Positions 26,901 to 34,841 of a stretch of 64,000 nt of DNA are shown here, piece after piece. Positions within the stretch are counted from its first letter, which is position 1. Every line of letters begins with the position of its first letter. Location: NCBI GenBank assembly GCA_964633285.1, contig CAZWGA010000026.1:10338-74337 (forward strand), given 5' to 3'. This stretch comes from 20CM-2-55-15 sp964633285. Lineage in GTDB: Bacteria > Acidobacteriota > Terriglobia > 20CM-2-55-15. Position numbers and translations under genes: made by a program. A model generated the notes under the pieces. That model did not search any database. It worked only from the letters and a program-made list of their open reading frames with translations, and was not told the origin of the DNA.

Positions 26901-28456
26901 CTGTAGCTGACGGCCATTTTGTGCTTGGTGTTGAAATTGTGATCGATCTTTACGTTGTATTGCTTGTTGTTGCTGAAAAGATCCGCTCCAATGATGGCCT
27001 GAGTCGAGTTGCTGCCTTGACGCCGCCGCTGCCAACGATATTGAGCGATATTCAAACCGTCGCCCGCGCCGAAGTAGTTGGCGCGCGGCGTGAGACTCAG
27101 AATCTTCTTCATGTAACCTGTTGTATCCCCCGCAAGACGGAAGCTGTCCCACGCCGTTCCCGACGAAGGCAGTGCGATCTGTCCACCCGGACAGTCCGCC
27201 GCAGTGAATGGAACCATATTGAAGCCGGCGTCCAGCCGCCTTGTTCCAAATACGCTGAAGCAAACCAGGTTTCCGGAGTAAGGCGAACCATCGGGATTCG
27301 AGGGCGGACGCAGGGGATTGCCATTCACATCGACGGCCACGTAGCTGGCGTTTGTTGCGGTCAGTGGAAAAGTCTGGTTCAAAACCACCGTGTTCGGATT
27401 CCATCCCACGGGATTGTAGCCGGTGAAATAACGGAAGATGCCCATTCGTGCGGTGTCGGTCAGAACGTTCACATTGGTTGTATCGCGGGTGTTGTGGATG
27501 TTCTGTTCGTATAAGGCGTAAAAGAACGTCTTGTTTTTTCCGTTGTAAAGACCGGGAATCTGTACAGGCCCGCCGTAAGCGACAGTGAATTGATGGTTGT
27601 TGTTCCAATCCAGCGGCGTGGGTTTCCCATTGATCAGCGTGTGATTATTCGTCCACGTGTTTGCATCGAGCGCCGTGTTGCGAACGTTCCAGGTCGCGCT
27701 GCCGGCGTACTTGTTCGTTCCTGAACGCGTCTGGATCTGAATCTGCGAATTGCCGCGACCCAGTTCGGCGTCTACCGGAGAAAGGACAAGGCGGACTTCG
27801 CCGACAAGATCGGGCAGCAGCGTCATCGGGGAGAACGCATTGTAGCCGGGAAGATAGGTCGTGTTCTGCGCGTCAATCCGGCCATCCACGATGCTGAGTC
27901 CGTCGCGAGTCGCGTTGATCGTGTTGATTCCCAGGCCGCCGATCGTGTTATAGCTGTCACCGAGAGGATTGATGCGAAGACCCGGAAGCGTGGAAAGAAG
28001 ATCCAGCACGTTGTTGCCGACAAGCGGGAGACTCTCCAGACGATCCCTGGTGATGACGTCGCCCACCGACGCCGAAGAATCTTTCATCAGCGAGTCCTGC
28101 GCGACCGTTACCTCGATCGATTGCTCGACGCCTCCGACCTCCAGCGTGAAATCGATACGCGTCTGCCCGGCGTAAGTCAGGCGCACATCGTTGTTGACGA
28201 CCTTCTTGAATCCCGGCAGTTCGGCGGAAACACGATAGGTCCCGGGCTGAAGAACCGGAAAATTGTACGCGCCCGATTCATTGGTGACCTGTGTCGCCGC
28301 GACGTTGGTATCCACGTTGGCCGCCGTGATGGTGACACCGGGAATCAATGCCTTCGATGGATCCTGCACAATTCCACCCAACTGCGCATTACCGGTTTGC
28401 GCAAAGGCGTTCGTTCCACACAGCAACAGGACACCGATGCCAGGAAGAATCTTCAT
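23906..28456 (-). CDS. TonB-dependent receptor, Oar-like, very large
   Basis: From ATG 28456, preceded by a GGGGGTGG ribosome binding site, this receptor has about 1516 residues. An in-frame start at 28600 would add 48 residues without signal-peptide character. After the signal peptide (KILPGIGVLLLCGTNAFAQ) come a CarboxypepD_reg domain (GGIVQDPSKALIPGVTITAAN, YRVSAELPGFKKV), a plug (ESLPLVGNNVLDLLSTLPGLR, LVLSPVDAELGRGNSQIQIQTRSGTN) and a long barrel with extended loops that closes with LQGQLRLNF. It is the longest of the four paralogues here. Nothing around it identifies the ligand. It shares an operon with the TPR gene and is divergent from a broken beta-lactamase-like gene. Confidence 0.87.
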   Translation of the reverse strand: MKILPGIGVLLLCGTNAFAQTGNAQLGGIVQDPSKALIPGVTITAANVDTNVAATQVTNESGAYNFPVLQPGTYRVSAELPGFKKVVNNDVRLTYAGQTRIDFTLEVGGVEQSIEVTVAQDSLMKDSSASVGDVITRDRLESLPLVGNNVLDLLSTLPGLRINPLGDSYNTIGGLGINTINATRDGLSIVDGRIDAQNTTYLPGYNAFSPMTLLPDLVGEVRLVLSPVDAELGRGNSQIQIQTRSGTNKYAGSATWNVRNTALDANTWTNNHTLINGKPTPLDWNNNHQFTVAYGGPVQIPGLYNGKNKTFFYALYEQNIHNTRDTTNVNVLTDTARMGIFRYFTGYNPVGWNPNTVVLNQTFPLTATNASYVAVDVNGNPLRPPSNPDGSPYSGNLVCFSVFGTRRLDAGFNMVPFTAADCPGGQIALPSSGTAWDSFRLAGDTTGYMKKILSLTPRANYFGAGDGLNIAQYRWQRRRQGSNSTQAIIGADLFSNNKQYNVKIDHNFNTKHKMAVSYSAQKDDSADNVAQYPGSDINGTIIRRPHLVTANLVSTWSRNIINEFRFGMNRTSNYDVFAWFNPNEHVRKEAEDFLLSGGPSLQNPAYSYLAVVGNGAGNVLNSNGYMATGGTNVINVNPLYNYADTLSWTRGKHAFKFGAELRLPRTNGNGGINPYPTITLGNNVFASTTASPFGSVSNFANELPGLLNGAPLNSGVTAARTNVSNLLYWLNGSVNTASQQYWIDDFTDVRDAKWEDVSTKGARFRNEIFKEWAAFVKDDYKVTSRLTLNLGVRWEYYASPYIESGLTTAINDFGYGFFGAARSSLGPKSNDPFNIFLAPGDLYLTGYGSSAATPLSCQKGVQQSPLLPVSTCDPTLLTGISFVGPKSPNPDRVSIPENYANIGPAIGFAYQFPWLGAGKTTIRGGYQQTFGAASQNRGSLGGTESTIANAPGAVNVPATVVSDAIFQSILSTRALTLADVKTLIPVHPTVPPGGTLPIYGRQGLLPVAYDPNYKTPYTQNVTLSITRQVRRNFTVDLRWTGTYARKLDGTLDTNLVNIYHNPELFQALVDARAGKDPVLLDQMLAGLNLNNTVAGFAPVGTVNANGVYQTGAAHLRRSAAVFGFSAPLASSLANGDFQTVANTLLTLTPAGLQSLPIDPKTGVSLSGVGGMRALRNGCDRLANGFTYVQQTTQTTFVSGFNAANATPLRCFPENYLISNPQFTGVTYHANLGHSNYNSLQAQLTMRPISGINVQATWIWAKSMQLPGSGYIDPLNRNLDFARGREGAHSLRMNGTVELPIGPGKILFGGASGWVARILERWQTSFILNMATGSPADVLTASNHLYAGSRYQIVSDKWRIPEGHVEWNGPNHNTGTFYGGTSPYIATADPQCTNRSVVGGVDQMGTNFAANCTLNALAQRNSDGTVGDLLLVYPEPGKVGNLGARTLNYWGQFGLDANASKTFRITESKSVQLRVDATNVLNHPSPNLPSFSVNTFGQINGKGNQRRNLQGQLRLNF

Positions 28457-28658
28457 GTCCACCCCCGAAAAAGAGCCCGGTTTTCTGAGAATGCCCCAAA
28501 GAATTGCCGGACTATACCGCACCTGGCGGGGCCGGGCACTTGTTTTATAAGTCTGAGGCTGCTGCGAATTTACAGATCGTCCACAACTGCATTGACCCAT
28601 TGCGCCTCAACGGAGAGAATCGTTCCATCATTAAGCATTCCCATTCCTGGAGCAGACA
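28457..28658. other. Divergent intergenic region, no element recognised
   Basis: About 200 bp separate the receptor start (- strand) from the metallo-beta-lactamase pseudogene (+ strand). Both promoters should lie here. I found AT-rich hexamers such as TATAGT on the - strand but no convincing -35 partner, and no strong palindrome. Confidence 0.3.
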
Positions 28659-29379
28659 ATGACGAATGAACTGCGTCGAGTTTTGATGGCTGCATGGATG
28701 ATCGGCATGTTGGCAGATCGCGTCATCGCGCAGCAAACCGCAATCGATCCCGCAAAGGCTGCCGCGATTCAGGCGCACACGGCAGCAGCTACCGAGGCCG
28801 CCAAGGACGACTTCAAAGGATCGTTGAACATGTGCACGCCGCCTGCGCCCGCTCCTGCGCAACGCGGCGCTCGAGGCGGTGCGCAGCAGAATGCGGCCGC
28901 GGCGCCCGCCGGTCCAATCGAGGCGGGAAAGGCATTCGACAATCTTTATTTTGTCGGTTTGCGAAGCGCCTCTGCGTGGGCAATCACCACTTCCGCAGGC
29001 ATTATTCTCATCGACGCGCTGAACAACACGAAGGATGCGGAAACCACGATCGTTCCCGGATTGAAACATCTCGGGCTGGATCCGAATCAGATCAAATACG
29101 TCGTGGTCACGCATTCGCACGGTGATCTTCGAACGAACCGCGGCAAACTTCAAACGTTATGCGGATTCGGCGGATCGCATGTCGGGCATCGTCGGGAGAA
29201 ACGGAATCGATGTCTTCCTTTCGAATCACCCGAATGTTGATTCGGCAGTCGCAAAGCTCGATGCAGTCCGGGCACGTCAGGCGGGTCAACCGAATCCGTT
29301 TGTGGCCGGTCCGGAGACTGTTCAGCGGTTTTTGAAAGTTGTCGGCGAGTGCGCGAGAGCGCAGTTCGAGACTTTTTGA
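28659..29379 (+). pseudogene. Metallo-beta-lactamase-fold hydrolase (B3-like), broken by internal deletion and frameshift
   Basis: The first frame (28659-29240) gives a signal peptide, a Gly/Arg-containing linker and the start of an MBL fold: FDNLYFVGLRSASAWAITTSAGIILIDALNN and KYVVVTHSHGD. It should then continue with the second zinc histidine (HSHGDH), but reads LRTNRG instead and ends in unrelated residues. From about 29122 a different frame (to 29379) encodes the normal C-terminal part of such proteins: FERTAANFKRYADSADRM, GIDVFLSNHPNVDSAVAKL and NPFVAGPETVQRFLKVV. The middle of the domain, roughly 100-150 residues, is missing and the frame has changed near 29118-29125. The gene is therefore almost certainly non-functional, unless the gap is an assembly error. 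Confidence 0.78.
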
Positions 29380-29388
29380 GCTGAGGAG

Positions 29389-31176
29389 TTATTTGGATTC
29401 GTGTCCTGCGGCGAAACGGATGCCTCTCAAGTAGGACTCGAGTTCTGCCTTCTCCACATTTTTCCTCATGACTGTCGAGAGGGCGGATGCGGGATCGTCG
29501 ATCAATTTCATGACTTCGGCAAGAAGCGCCTCGACGCGGGCAATTTCCTGTGCGAGTTTTTCCGGAGGAATCGCGGAAGTGCCGGCCGTGGCTGGGGGCG
29601 GGCTCGACGGTTTTGCCGCAGCGGGAGCGGGTTGCGCTTTGGCCGTCTGCAAATCCGACTGGAGTTTCTGAACTTGTTGCTCAAGAGCGGCCTTCGCGGC
29701 TGAAGCGGCTTTCAACTGAATCTCAAGGTCGGAGCGCGCCGATTGCAGTTCCGAGAGCTTGGATTCCACTCCTGAACGAGTGGCCGCGACTTCCTCGAGT
29801 TTCTTTTCAAGTTCCCCGCGGGCAGCGAGCGCGCGCTTCGATTCTTCCTGCAGTGAGGCTATGGATTCCTCGGCTCGCGCGAACCGGTCCGCAGCCTCTT
29901 TCAGACGGGTTTCGGCATCCCCTCGATTGACTGCAGCCTCGCTCAGTTTGTTCTCCAGTTGTTGTTTTTCCGTTTGAAACAGCCTGGATTCCGATCGCAT
30001 TTTACTGAGCGCGAGTTCAGCTTCGGAAAGCCTGGCCGCCGTTTCCAGCAGGCGGGCATCGATGGAATTCTTTGCAGCCGCCATTTCACTGAGTTTCGCG
30101 TTGAAGTTGCCGCCTTCGGATTGCGCTCGATCAAGATCACCCTGCAGCTTCTTTATCAATTGATCAGATTTCGCAGCAGCAGCCGTCGCCTCGGCGAGCT
30201 TTCCGGCGAGCGTCAGCTTGTCCGACTGTTCGAGCTCCATTTCGGTGCGCAATGCGAGAAGTGATTTTTCGAGTTCCCTGAAGTGCGTATCGGCGGAGGC
30301 GAATTTACGTTCAAACTCTTCTTTTTCGTGCTGAGTTACTTTCAACTCGGCCTGCAATTTGACGATCGTGTCTTCGACTTCAGACCGCGCCGCAGTACGC
30401 GTGACTTCCACCTGCTGCAAACGTGTCTCGATCTCGACCTTCTCGGCGGTGAGTTTCCGGTTCTGATTCTGCAGCAGCGTCAGGCTCTGCTCCATCGTGG
30501 ACAACTTCACAGCGATTTCCTGCAATCGCGCCTGATGACCCTGTTTCTGAGCGTTCAGTTGATTGTTATCCGTTTGCAGTTGGTTTGCTGTTGACTCCGC
30601 TTTCGAAAGTTTGGCCTCCGCCTGCTGGAGCTTCTCTTCAAGAGCCCCCCTTTCCACGGTGAGTTGACGCATCTCGTTTTGAAGACCGGTGAGACTTTGT
30701 TCCAGTTCGGAGCTTTTTTCGCTGGCGCGCCGAAGAGAAATTTCCAGTTCGGGCCGCTCGGCCTGAGTTCGTTCGAACTCCGCCTGTGATTTGACGAGAG
30801 CCTGTTCGGATTCCGCCAGCTTTACAGCCAGCGCTTGTTTTTGTTCTTCGAATTGTTTTGAAGCGATCTGAAGCTGCCGGTCGATCAACGCTTTTTCCGT
30901 GAGGGCCAGTTCCAATTCCTTGCCGTACTTTGCGCGAAGCTCGGCGCTCGTCTCTTTTCGGACAACCTGCTCGGCTGCGCTCACGGCTTCCTTAAGCTGG
31001 TCTTCCATGGCCGCCGATGCTGCAGCGAGGGACCGCTCGAAATTCTCTTTGAAATGGACCTTGAGCGCCTGCAGGTCGGCGAGCATGCGTTCCATTTCAG
31101 CGCGAACGGAAGCGAATGTTTCAGGACCGTTCTCGATCTGGGCTTTGTTATCTTCGGGGCGAGTGCTCGTCGACAT
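29389..31176 (-). CDS. Long coiled-coil protein of unknown function
   Basis: This protein has about 595 residues from ATG 31176 (an ATG at 31185 is also in frame). Nearly the whole chain from residue 20 to about 520 is heptad-rich (Glu, Lys, Gln, Leu, Ala). It contains internal near-repeats, for example the blocks with SLTGLQNEMRQLTVERGALE and SLTLLQNQNRKLTAEKVEIE, which suggests growth by duplication. A Pro/Ala linker follows, then a compact C-terminal segment (PPEKLAQEIARVEALLAEVMKLIDDP, KAELESYLRGIRFAAG). There is no signal peptide or membrane helix, so it is probably cytoplasmic and filament- or scaffold-like. It is the third gene of a kinase, glycosyltransferase, coiled-coil operon, with gaps of only a few bases. 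Function is unknown. Confidence 0.7.
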   Translation of the reverse strand: MSTSTRPEDNKAQIENGPETFASVRAEMERMLADLQALKVHFKENFERSLAAASAAMEDQLKEAVSAAEQVVRKETSAELRAKYGKELELALTEKALIDRQLQIASKQFEEQKQALAVKLAESEQALVKSQAEFERTQAERPELEISLRRASEKSSELEQSLTGLQNEMRQLTVERGALEEKLQQAEAKLSKAESTANQLQTDNNQLNAQKQGHQARLQEIAVKLSTMEQSLTLLQNQNRKLTAEKVEIETRLQQVEVTRTAARSEVEDTIVKLQAELKVTQHEKEEFERKFASADTHFRELEKSLLALRTEMELEQSDKLTLAGKLAEATAAAAKSDQLIKKLQGDLDRAQSEGGNFNAKLSEMAAAKNSIDARLLETAARLSEAELALSKMRSESRLFQTEKQQLENKLSEAAVNRGDAETRLKEAADRFARAEESIASLQEESKRALAARGELEKKLEEVAATRSGVESKLSELQSARSDLEIQLKAASAAKAALEQQVQKLQSDLQTAKAQPAPAAAKPSSPPPATAGTSAIPPEKLAQEIARVEALLAEVMKLIDDPASALSTVMRKNVEKAELESYLRGIRFAAGHESK

Positions 31177-31187
31177 ACCCGCCAAGG

Positions 31188-32138
31188 TTATGACGATACG
31201 TCATAAACATGCAATGAGATCGAAGCAAAAGGGGTGTTGGACTCACGCAATGACGGCGGAACCTCCGGAATCGCACCCGGTGGCAGACGCCGATTGTTGG
31301 CATAACGGCGGATCATCTTTCCGGAGAAATGTTCGCTGAAAAAATTTCCATACGTTTCGTACTCGGAAAAACCGGAAGCCTCGGTCTTATCGACGGAATC
31401 GAGAATCGCTTGCGCCCAATCCTTTCCCGACCGGTTTTCGATCGCCTGCTTCAGCGCGCGTAATGCGACCATTTCAAACAGCATGTAATGGCAAACGAAG
31501 GAAAGCAGTGATGGAGGCTTCCGCCCAAACATCCTTTCGTATGTTTCGTAATATGGCGGGTGATATTCCTCCGAAGCCAGAAGGATGACCTTGCCTGCGG
31601 CTTCGAGCTTCTGGGGGCTCGTCATTATGGTGTCCGCATCGAGAACAAGAAAACTACCGCATTCGACAATTGTGTCTGCGTTCAATTTGATCAACTGCTG
31701 GTAAAGCCAGCCCGATCGATCCTTACCTGCCACCGCATAACGAATATCGCTCCGTGCCACCGGAGCGACAGTTGTCTCACTCACAAAAGCAACGTGCAGT
31801 TGCTCGCACACGTCTCTGATGGCTTGCGAATCCGGAGCGATGACAGAAATCTTTCGAATCGGATGGAGCAGATTCTTCCGGACTCCGTCGATGGCGTAGG
31901 GCAACGTCGCGAAGTCTTTCTCGATTACGGGAATCACAACCTCCAGTTCGAGACTGCTTCTGCCTGCGGGAAGACCGCCGGAAATCAAAGGCTGGAGTTG
32001 CTTGTACCAGATCAATGCGAATCCACGCCGGAATCGATGAGGGCAACCGCGGCAGACAAAATAACTCCGGTAGGGTCTTCTCAGACGTCCAATAGGTCCG
32101 GTATTCGTCAACCGCGATAAACGTTCGCGAATGGGCAT
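31188..32138 (-). CDS. Glycosyltransferase-like protein (DUF6492-like)
   Basis: This protein has 316 residues. The core resembles nucleotide-sugar transferase-like DUF6492 proteins: VVIPVIEKDFATLPYAIDGVRKNL, ISVIAPDSQAI, GWLYQQLIKLNA and a DxD-type metal site within SFLVLDADTIM. A later conserved patch contains SLLSFVCHYMLFE and GFSEYETYGNFFSEHF. The first 40 residues are basic and include CRGC. The gene starts 2 bp after the kinase stop and ends 2 bp before the coiled-coil reading frame, so all three are probably one transcript. A role in surface polysaccharide assembly is likely but not shown by anything else in the window. Confidence 0.6.
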   Translation of the reverse strand: MPIRERLSRLTNTGPIGRLRRPYRSYFVCRGCPHRFRRGFALIWYKQLQPLISGGLPAGRSSLELEVVIPVIEKDFATLPYAIDGVRKNLLHPIRKISVIAPDSQAIRDVCEQLHVAFVSETTVAPVARSDIRYAVAGKDRSGWLYQQLIKLNADTIVECGSFLVLDADTIMTSPQKLEAAGKVILLASEEYHPPYYETYERMFGRKPPSLLSFVCHYMLFEMVALRALKQAIENRSGKDWAQAILDSVDKTEASGFSEYETYGNFFSEHFSGKMIRRYANNRRLPPGAIPEVPPSLRESNTPFASISLHVYDVSS

Positions 32139-32140
32139 TG

Positions 32141-34729
32141 TCAGCGGGTCTTCTTCAGATCCGGCAGCCAGTTGATGACGACATTAATAGGAGGAGAAAC
32201 GGCCTCGTCCTCATTTTCGATGACAAGAAATCTTTTGCCGTCGGCTGTCACATCGTATTGATCCAGGACACTGCTGAAAGGAACCTGGGTTCGAAACATC
32301 GCTCGCGGCGCACCGGTTTCCAGGACATCGCCGGGGCGAACGTCCACGCCCATCAGAGTGCCGTCGGTGCGCATGTAATACATTTCGCGCATATCTCCAC
32401 GCCAGCGAGGTATGCCACCGCCGGAGTTCGAGATCTGCCGCCGGTTATTCATTGATGGAAAGGACGAAACATAGACTTCGCTGCGGCCGCTTTCGTCGGA
32501 ATTGAAGGCGATCCATTTATTGTCGGGAGAAACTCGAAACTCGTCGTTACCGAAATTGTTTTCAATCAGCTTCAGGGTTTCTCCCTTTCCCGATGGAGGA
32601 ACGGCATACACGCCCTTGTCATGAGCGAAAATGACAAACCTGCCATCGGGCGACCAGTCGTGGAGCCACTTTTCATCATTGTTTTCGAGGACGGGGATCA
32701 CATCGGCGGCGCCGAGTGTTTTTCGATATAGATTCCGGTGCCAGGAGAAAGCCAGTTCACGCCCATCGGGCGACCAGACCATGTCGTTTTCGTTTCCCGT
32801 ATTGGTTGTAAGCCTGGAGAAGATACCGCTCGACAATTCAAGGATCCAGACTCTTGCGCCGGCGTCCGCCGTCACTGCAACGGCTGTGCGACTCGCGTTG
32901 GTCGACAAACGCACCTGGCGGTAGAGGCCGCCGGGAAGCCAGAGTTTCGTCTTCTGGCCCGTTCTGTCAGGCCAGGCCCATTGGGCGGCCCCGAGCCGCG
33001 GGCCCGCCCAAGGCACAATTCCGTTGGACGAAAGGCTGAAGTTTCCGAACCAGGCTGTTTGCGATTCGTTCTCGAGAACGATCGGTTCACCACTTAGTTC
33101 CAGTTTTTTGGGATCGAATGGCTGGGCAAACAGCTTGCGGTCCCGCAGATAAAGGAGGTGCCCGGTCGTGGAGTATGCAACCCGTGTGGCAAACGGCAGA
33201 ATCTGCTTTCGCTCGTTGGAAGTGATCGACACGGCCCAAACGCCACGGTCCGGTTCGCGAGTCCTCGCGATGAACAAGTGGTCGCCATCCGGAAGAAAAC
33301 TCGGGACGGCGCCTCGCTCTCCATCAGGATGACCGGTGTTGAACGCCAGCGGCCTGGGCGAACCGCCGTTGCCGGACACATGAAACAAGTTTCCGTCCGA
33401 GCTGAAGACGATTTCGTTTTTAGAACTCCATGCGGCCCCGGGGAAACCATCGATGTCACAAATGGCCTGGGTCTGGCCGTCCGCGATCGATATCTTCGAA
33501 AGTTTCAAGCCCGTGACGAATGCGATGTAGTGGCTGTCCGGCGACCAGAAAACCGTTCGAGCATTTTCCGTACCGGCAAGCGGGCGAGCCTCGGCGGAGT
33601 TCAGGGAACGCAACCAGATTTTCCGCGTCGTGTCTTCGGCAATGAAAGCGAGATGCCGGCCATCGGGTGACAGAGCGAAGTCCGTGCTTTCCCCCCGGAC
33701 GAAGAATCGCTGGGGCGGATGTACGGCAAATCGAATTTGCTGAGTTTCGGGCGCTGCGGTTTTTTGCTGTCCGATAATGGCGGCAATCGCGATCACGATC
33801 GCAACAATGGCAATGGGCCAGGCATATCGCCCGGCGCGTTCTGCGGCCCCGGCTGTTACGGCAGGATCGAGGTTCGTGTTCAACGCTTCGTCGATATCGA
33901 GCGCCGCGTCTCCCATGTCTCGCAATCGTTGCCTGCGATCCTTTTTCAAACATCGCAGAAGCAGACGGCGCACGGCCGGGGGAGTATTTCGTTTCAATGC
34001 CGTCCAATCCGGATCGGTTTTCACCACCGATGCCAGAATGTCCGTTAAGGTTTCGCCGCCAAAAGGGGATTTGCCGGTGAGCATCTCGTAGAGGACGCAG
34101 CCGAAGGCCCAGACGTCCGAACCCGCATCGGCCTCCTGGCCGCGGGCCTGTTCGGGGCTCATGTATGCGGCAGTTCCCATAAGCGCGCCCGACATGGTGC
34201 CGCTCATCAATGTAGGCGATTGGGAAGAACTGACGGCGCTGTGCTCCGGCTCGTAGATTTTCGCGAGGCCGAAATCCAGGACCTTCACGTTGCCGAGCTT
34301 CGTGATTTTGACATTTGCGGGTTTCAAGTCCCGATGAACGATTCCCTGGGCATGAGCCGCTTCCATCGCGTCCGCAATCTGCTTCGCAATCTTCAGAGCA
34401 TCATCGACCGGCAGCGGACCCCGCGCGATCTTGTCGGCAAGCGTTTCTCCTTCGACCAGCTCCAGAATCAGTAGAAGGGAACCCTCGGCCTCTTCCAGAT
34501 GATGGATCGCACCGATATTCGGATGATTCAGGGACGCCAGCACTTCGGCTTCTCGCTGAAATCGGGCAACTCGATCCGGATGATTCGAGAATGCTGCCGG
34601 CAGGCTTTTGATTGCGACTTCGCGCTTCAGCTTCATATCGCGCGCGCGATAGACTTCGCCCATCCCTCCAGCGCCGATCAGGTTGAGCACTTCGTAAGAA
34701 CCGAACTGCCTGCCAGGTTCGAGGTTCAT
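32141..34729 (-). CDS. Membrane Ser/Thr protein kinase with C-terminal WD40-like (PD40/TolB) propeller
   Basis: ATG 34729 gives about 862 residues starting EPGRQFGSYEVLNLIGAGGMGEVYRARD, the standard kinase N-terminus. The in-frame start at 34870 would add 47 atypical residues and overlap the divergent gene. Residues about 10-275 form a Hanks-type kinase with VAIKSLP (ATP lysine), IVHRDLKPANVKI (catalytic loop), VLDFGLAK and GTAAYMSPEQARG. One membrane helix (YAWPIAIVAIVIAIAAII) follows. The exported part is a propeller of PD40 repeats (FALSPDGRHLAFIAE, FWSPDSHYIAFVTG, VWSPDGRELAFSWH, FRVSPDNKWIAFNSDESG). It probably senses an envelope ligand and phosphorylates cytoplasmic targets. It leads a three-gene operon. 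Confidence 0.88.
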   Translation of the reverse strand: MNLEPGRQFGSYEVLNLIGAGGMGEVYRARDMKLKREVAIKSLPAAFSNHPDRVARFQREAEVLASLNHPNIGAIHHLEEAEGSLLLILELVEGETLADKIARGPLPVDDALKIAKQIADAMEAAHAQGIVHRDLKPANVKITKLGNVKVLDFGLAKIYEPEHSAVSSSQSPTLMSGTMSGALMGTAAYMSPEQARGQEADAGSDVWAFGCVLYEMLTGKSPFGGETLTDILASVVKTDPDWTALKRNTPPAVRRLLLRCLKKDRRQRLRDMGDAALDIDEALNTNLDPAVTAGAAERAGRYAWPIAIVAIVIAIAAIIGQQKTAAPETQQIRFAVHPPQRFFVRGESTDFALSPDGRHLAFIAEDTTRKIWLRSLNSAEARPLAGTENARTVFWSPDSHYIAFVTGLKLSKISIADGQTQAICDIDGFPGAAWSSKNEIVFSSDGNLFHVSGNGGSPRPLAFNTGHPDGERGAVPSFLPDGDHLFIARTREPDRGVWAVSITSNERKQILPFATRVAYSTTGHLLYLRDRKLFAQPFDPKKLELSGEPIVLENESQTAWFGNFSLSSNGIVPWAGPRLGAAQWAWPDRTGQKTKLWLPGGLYRQVRLSTNASRTAVAVTADAGARVWILELSSGIFSRLTTNTGNENDMVWSPDGRELAFSWHRNLYRKTLGAADVIPVLENNDEKWLHDWSPDGRFVIFAHDKGVYAVPPSGKGETLKLIENNFGNDEFRVSPDNKWIAFNSDESGRSEVYVSSFPSMNNRRQISNSGGGIPRWRGDMREMYYMRTDGTLMGVDVRPGDVLETGAPRAMFRTQVPFSSVLDQYDVTADGKRFLVIENEDEAVSPPINVVINWLPDLKKTR

Positions 34730-34841
34730 ATAGATGGCCGCGATTATACTCGACAGGAACGGCCCGCGTTGACCGCCGTTTGACCGTGAAGCACCGGCGC
34801 TGGCACAATTCTCAGATTCCTGAAAGCTCTGGAGGTCCATC

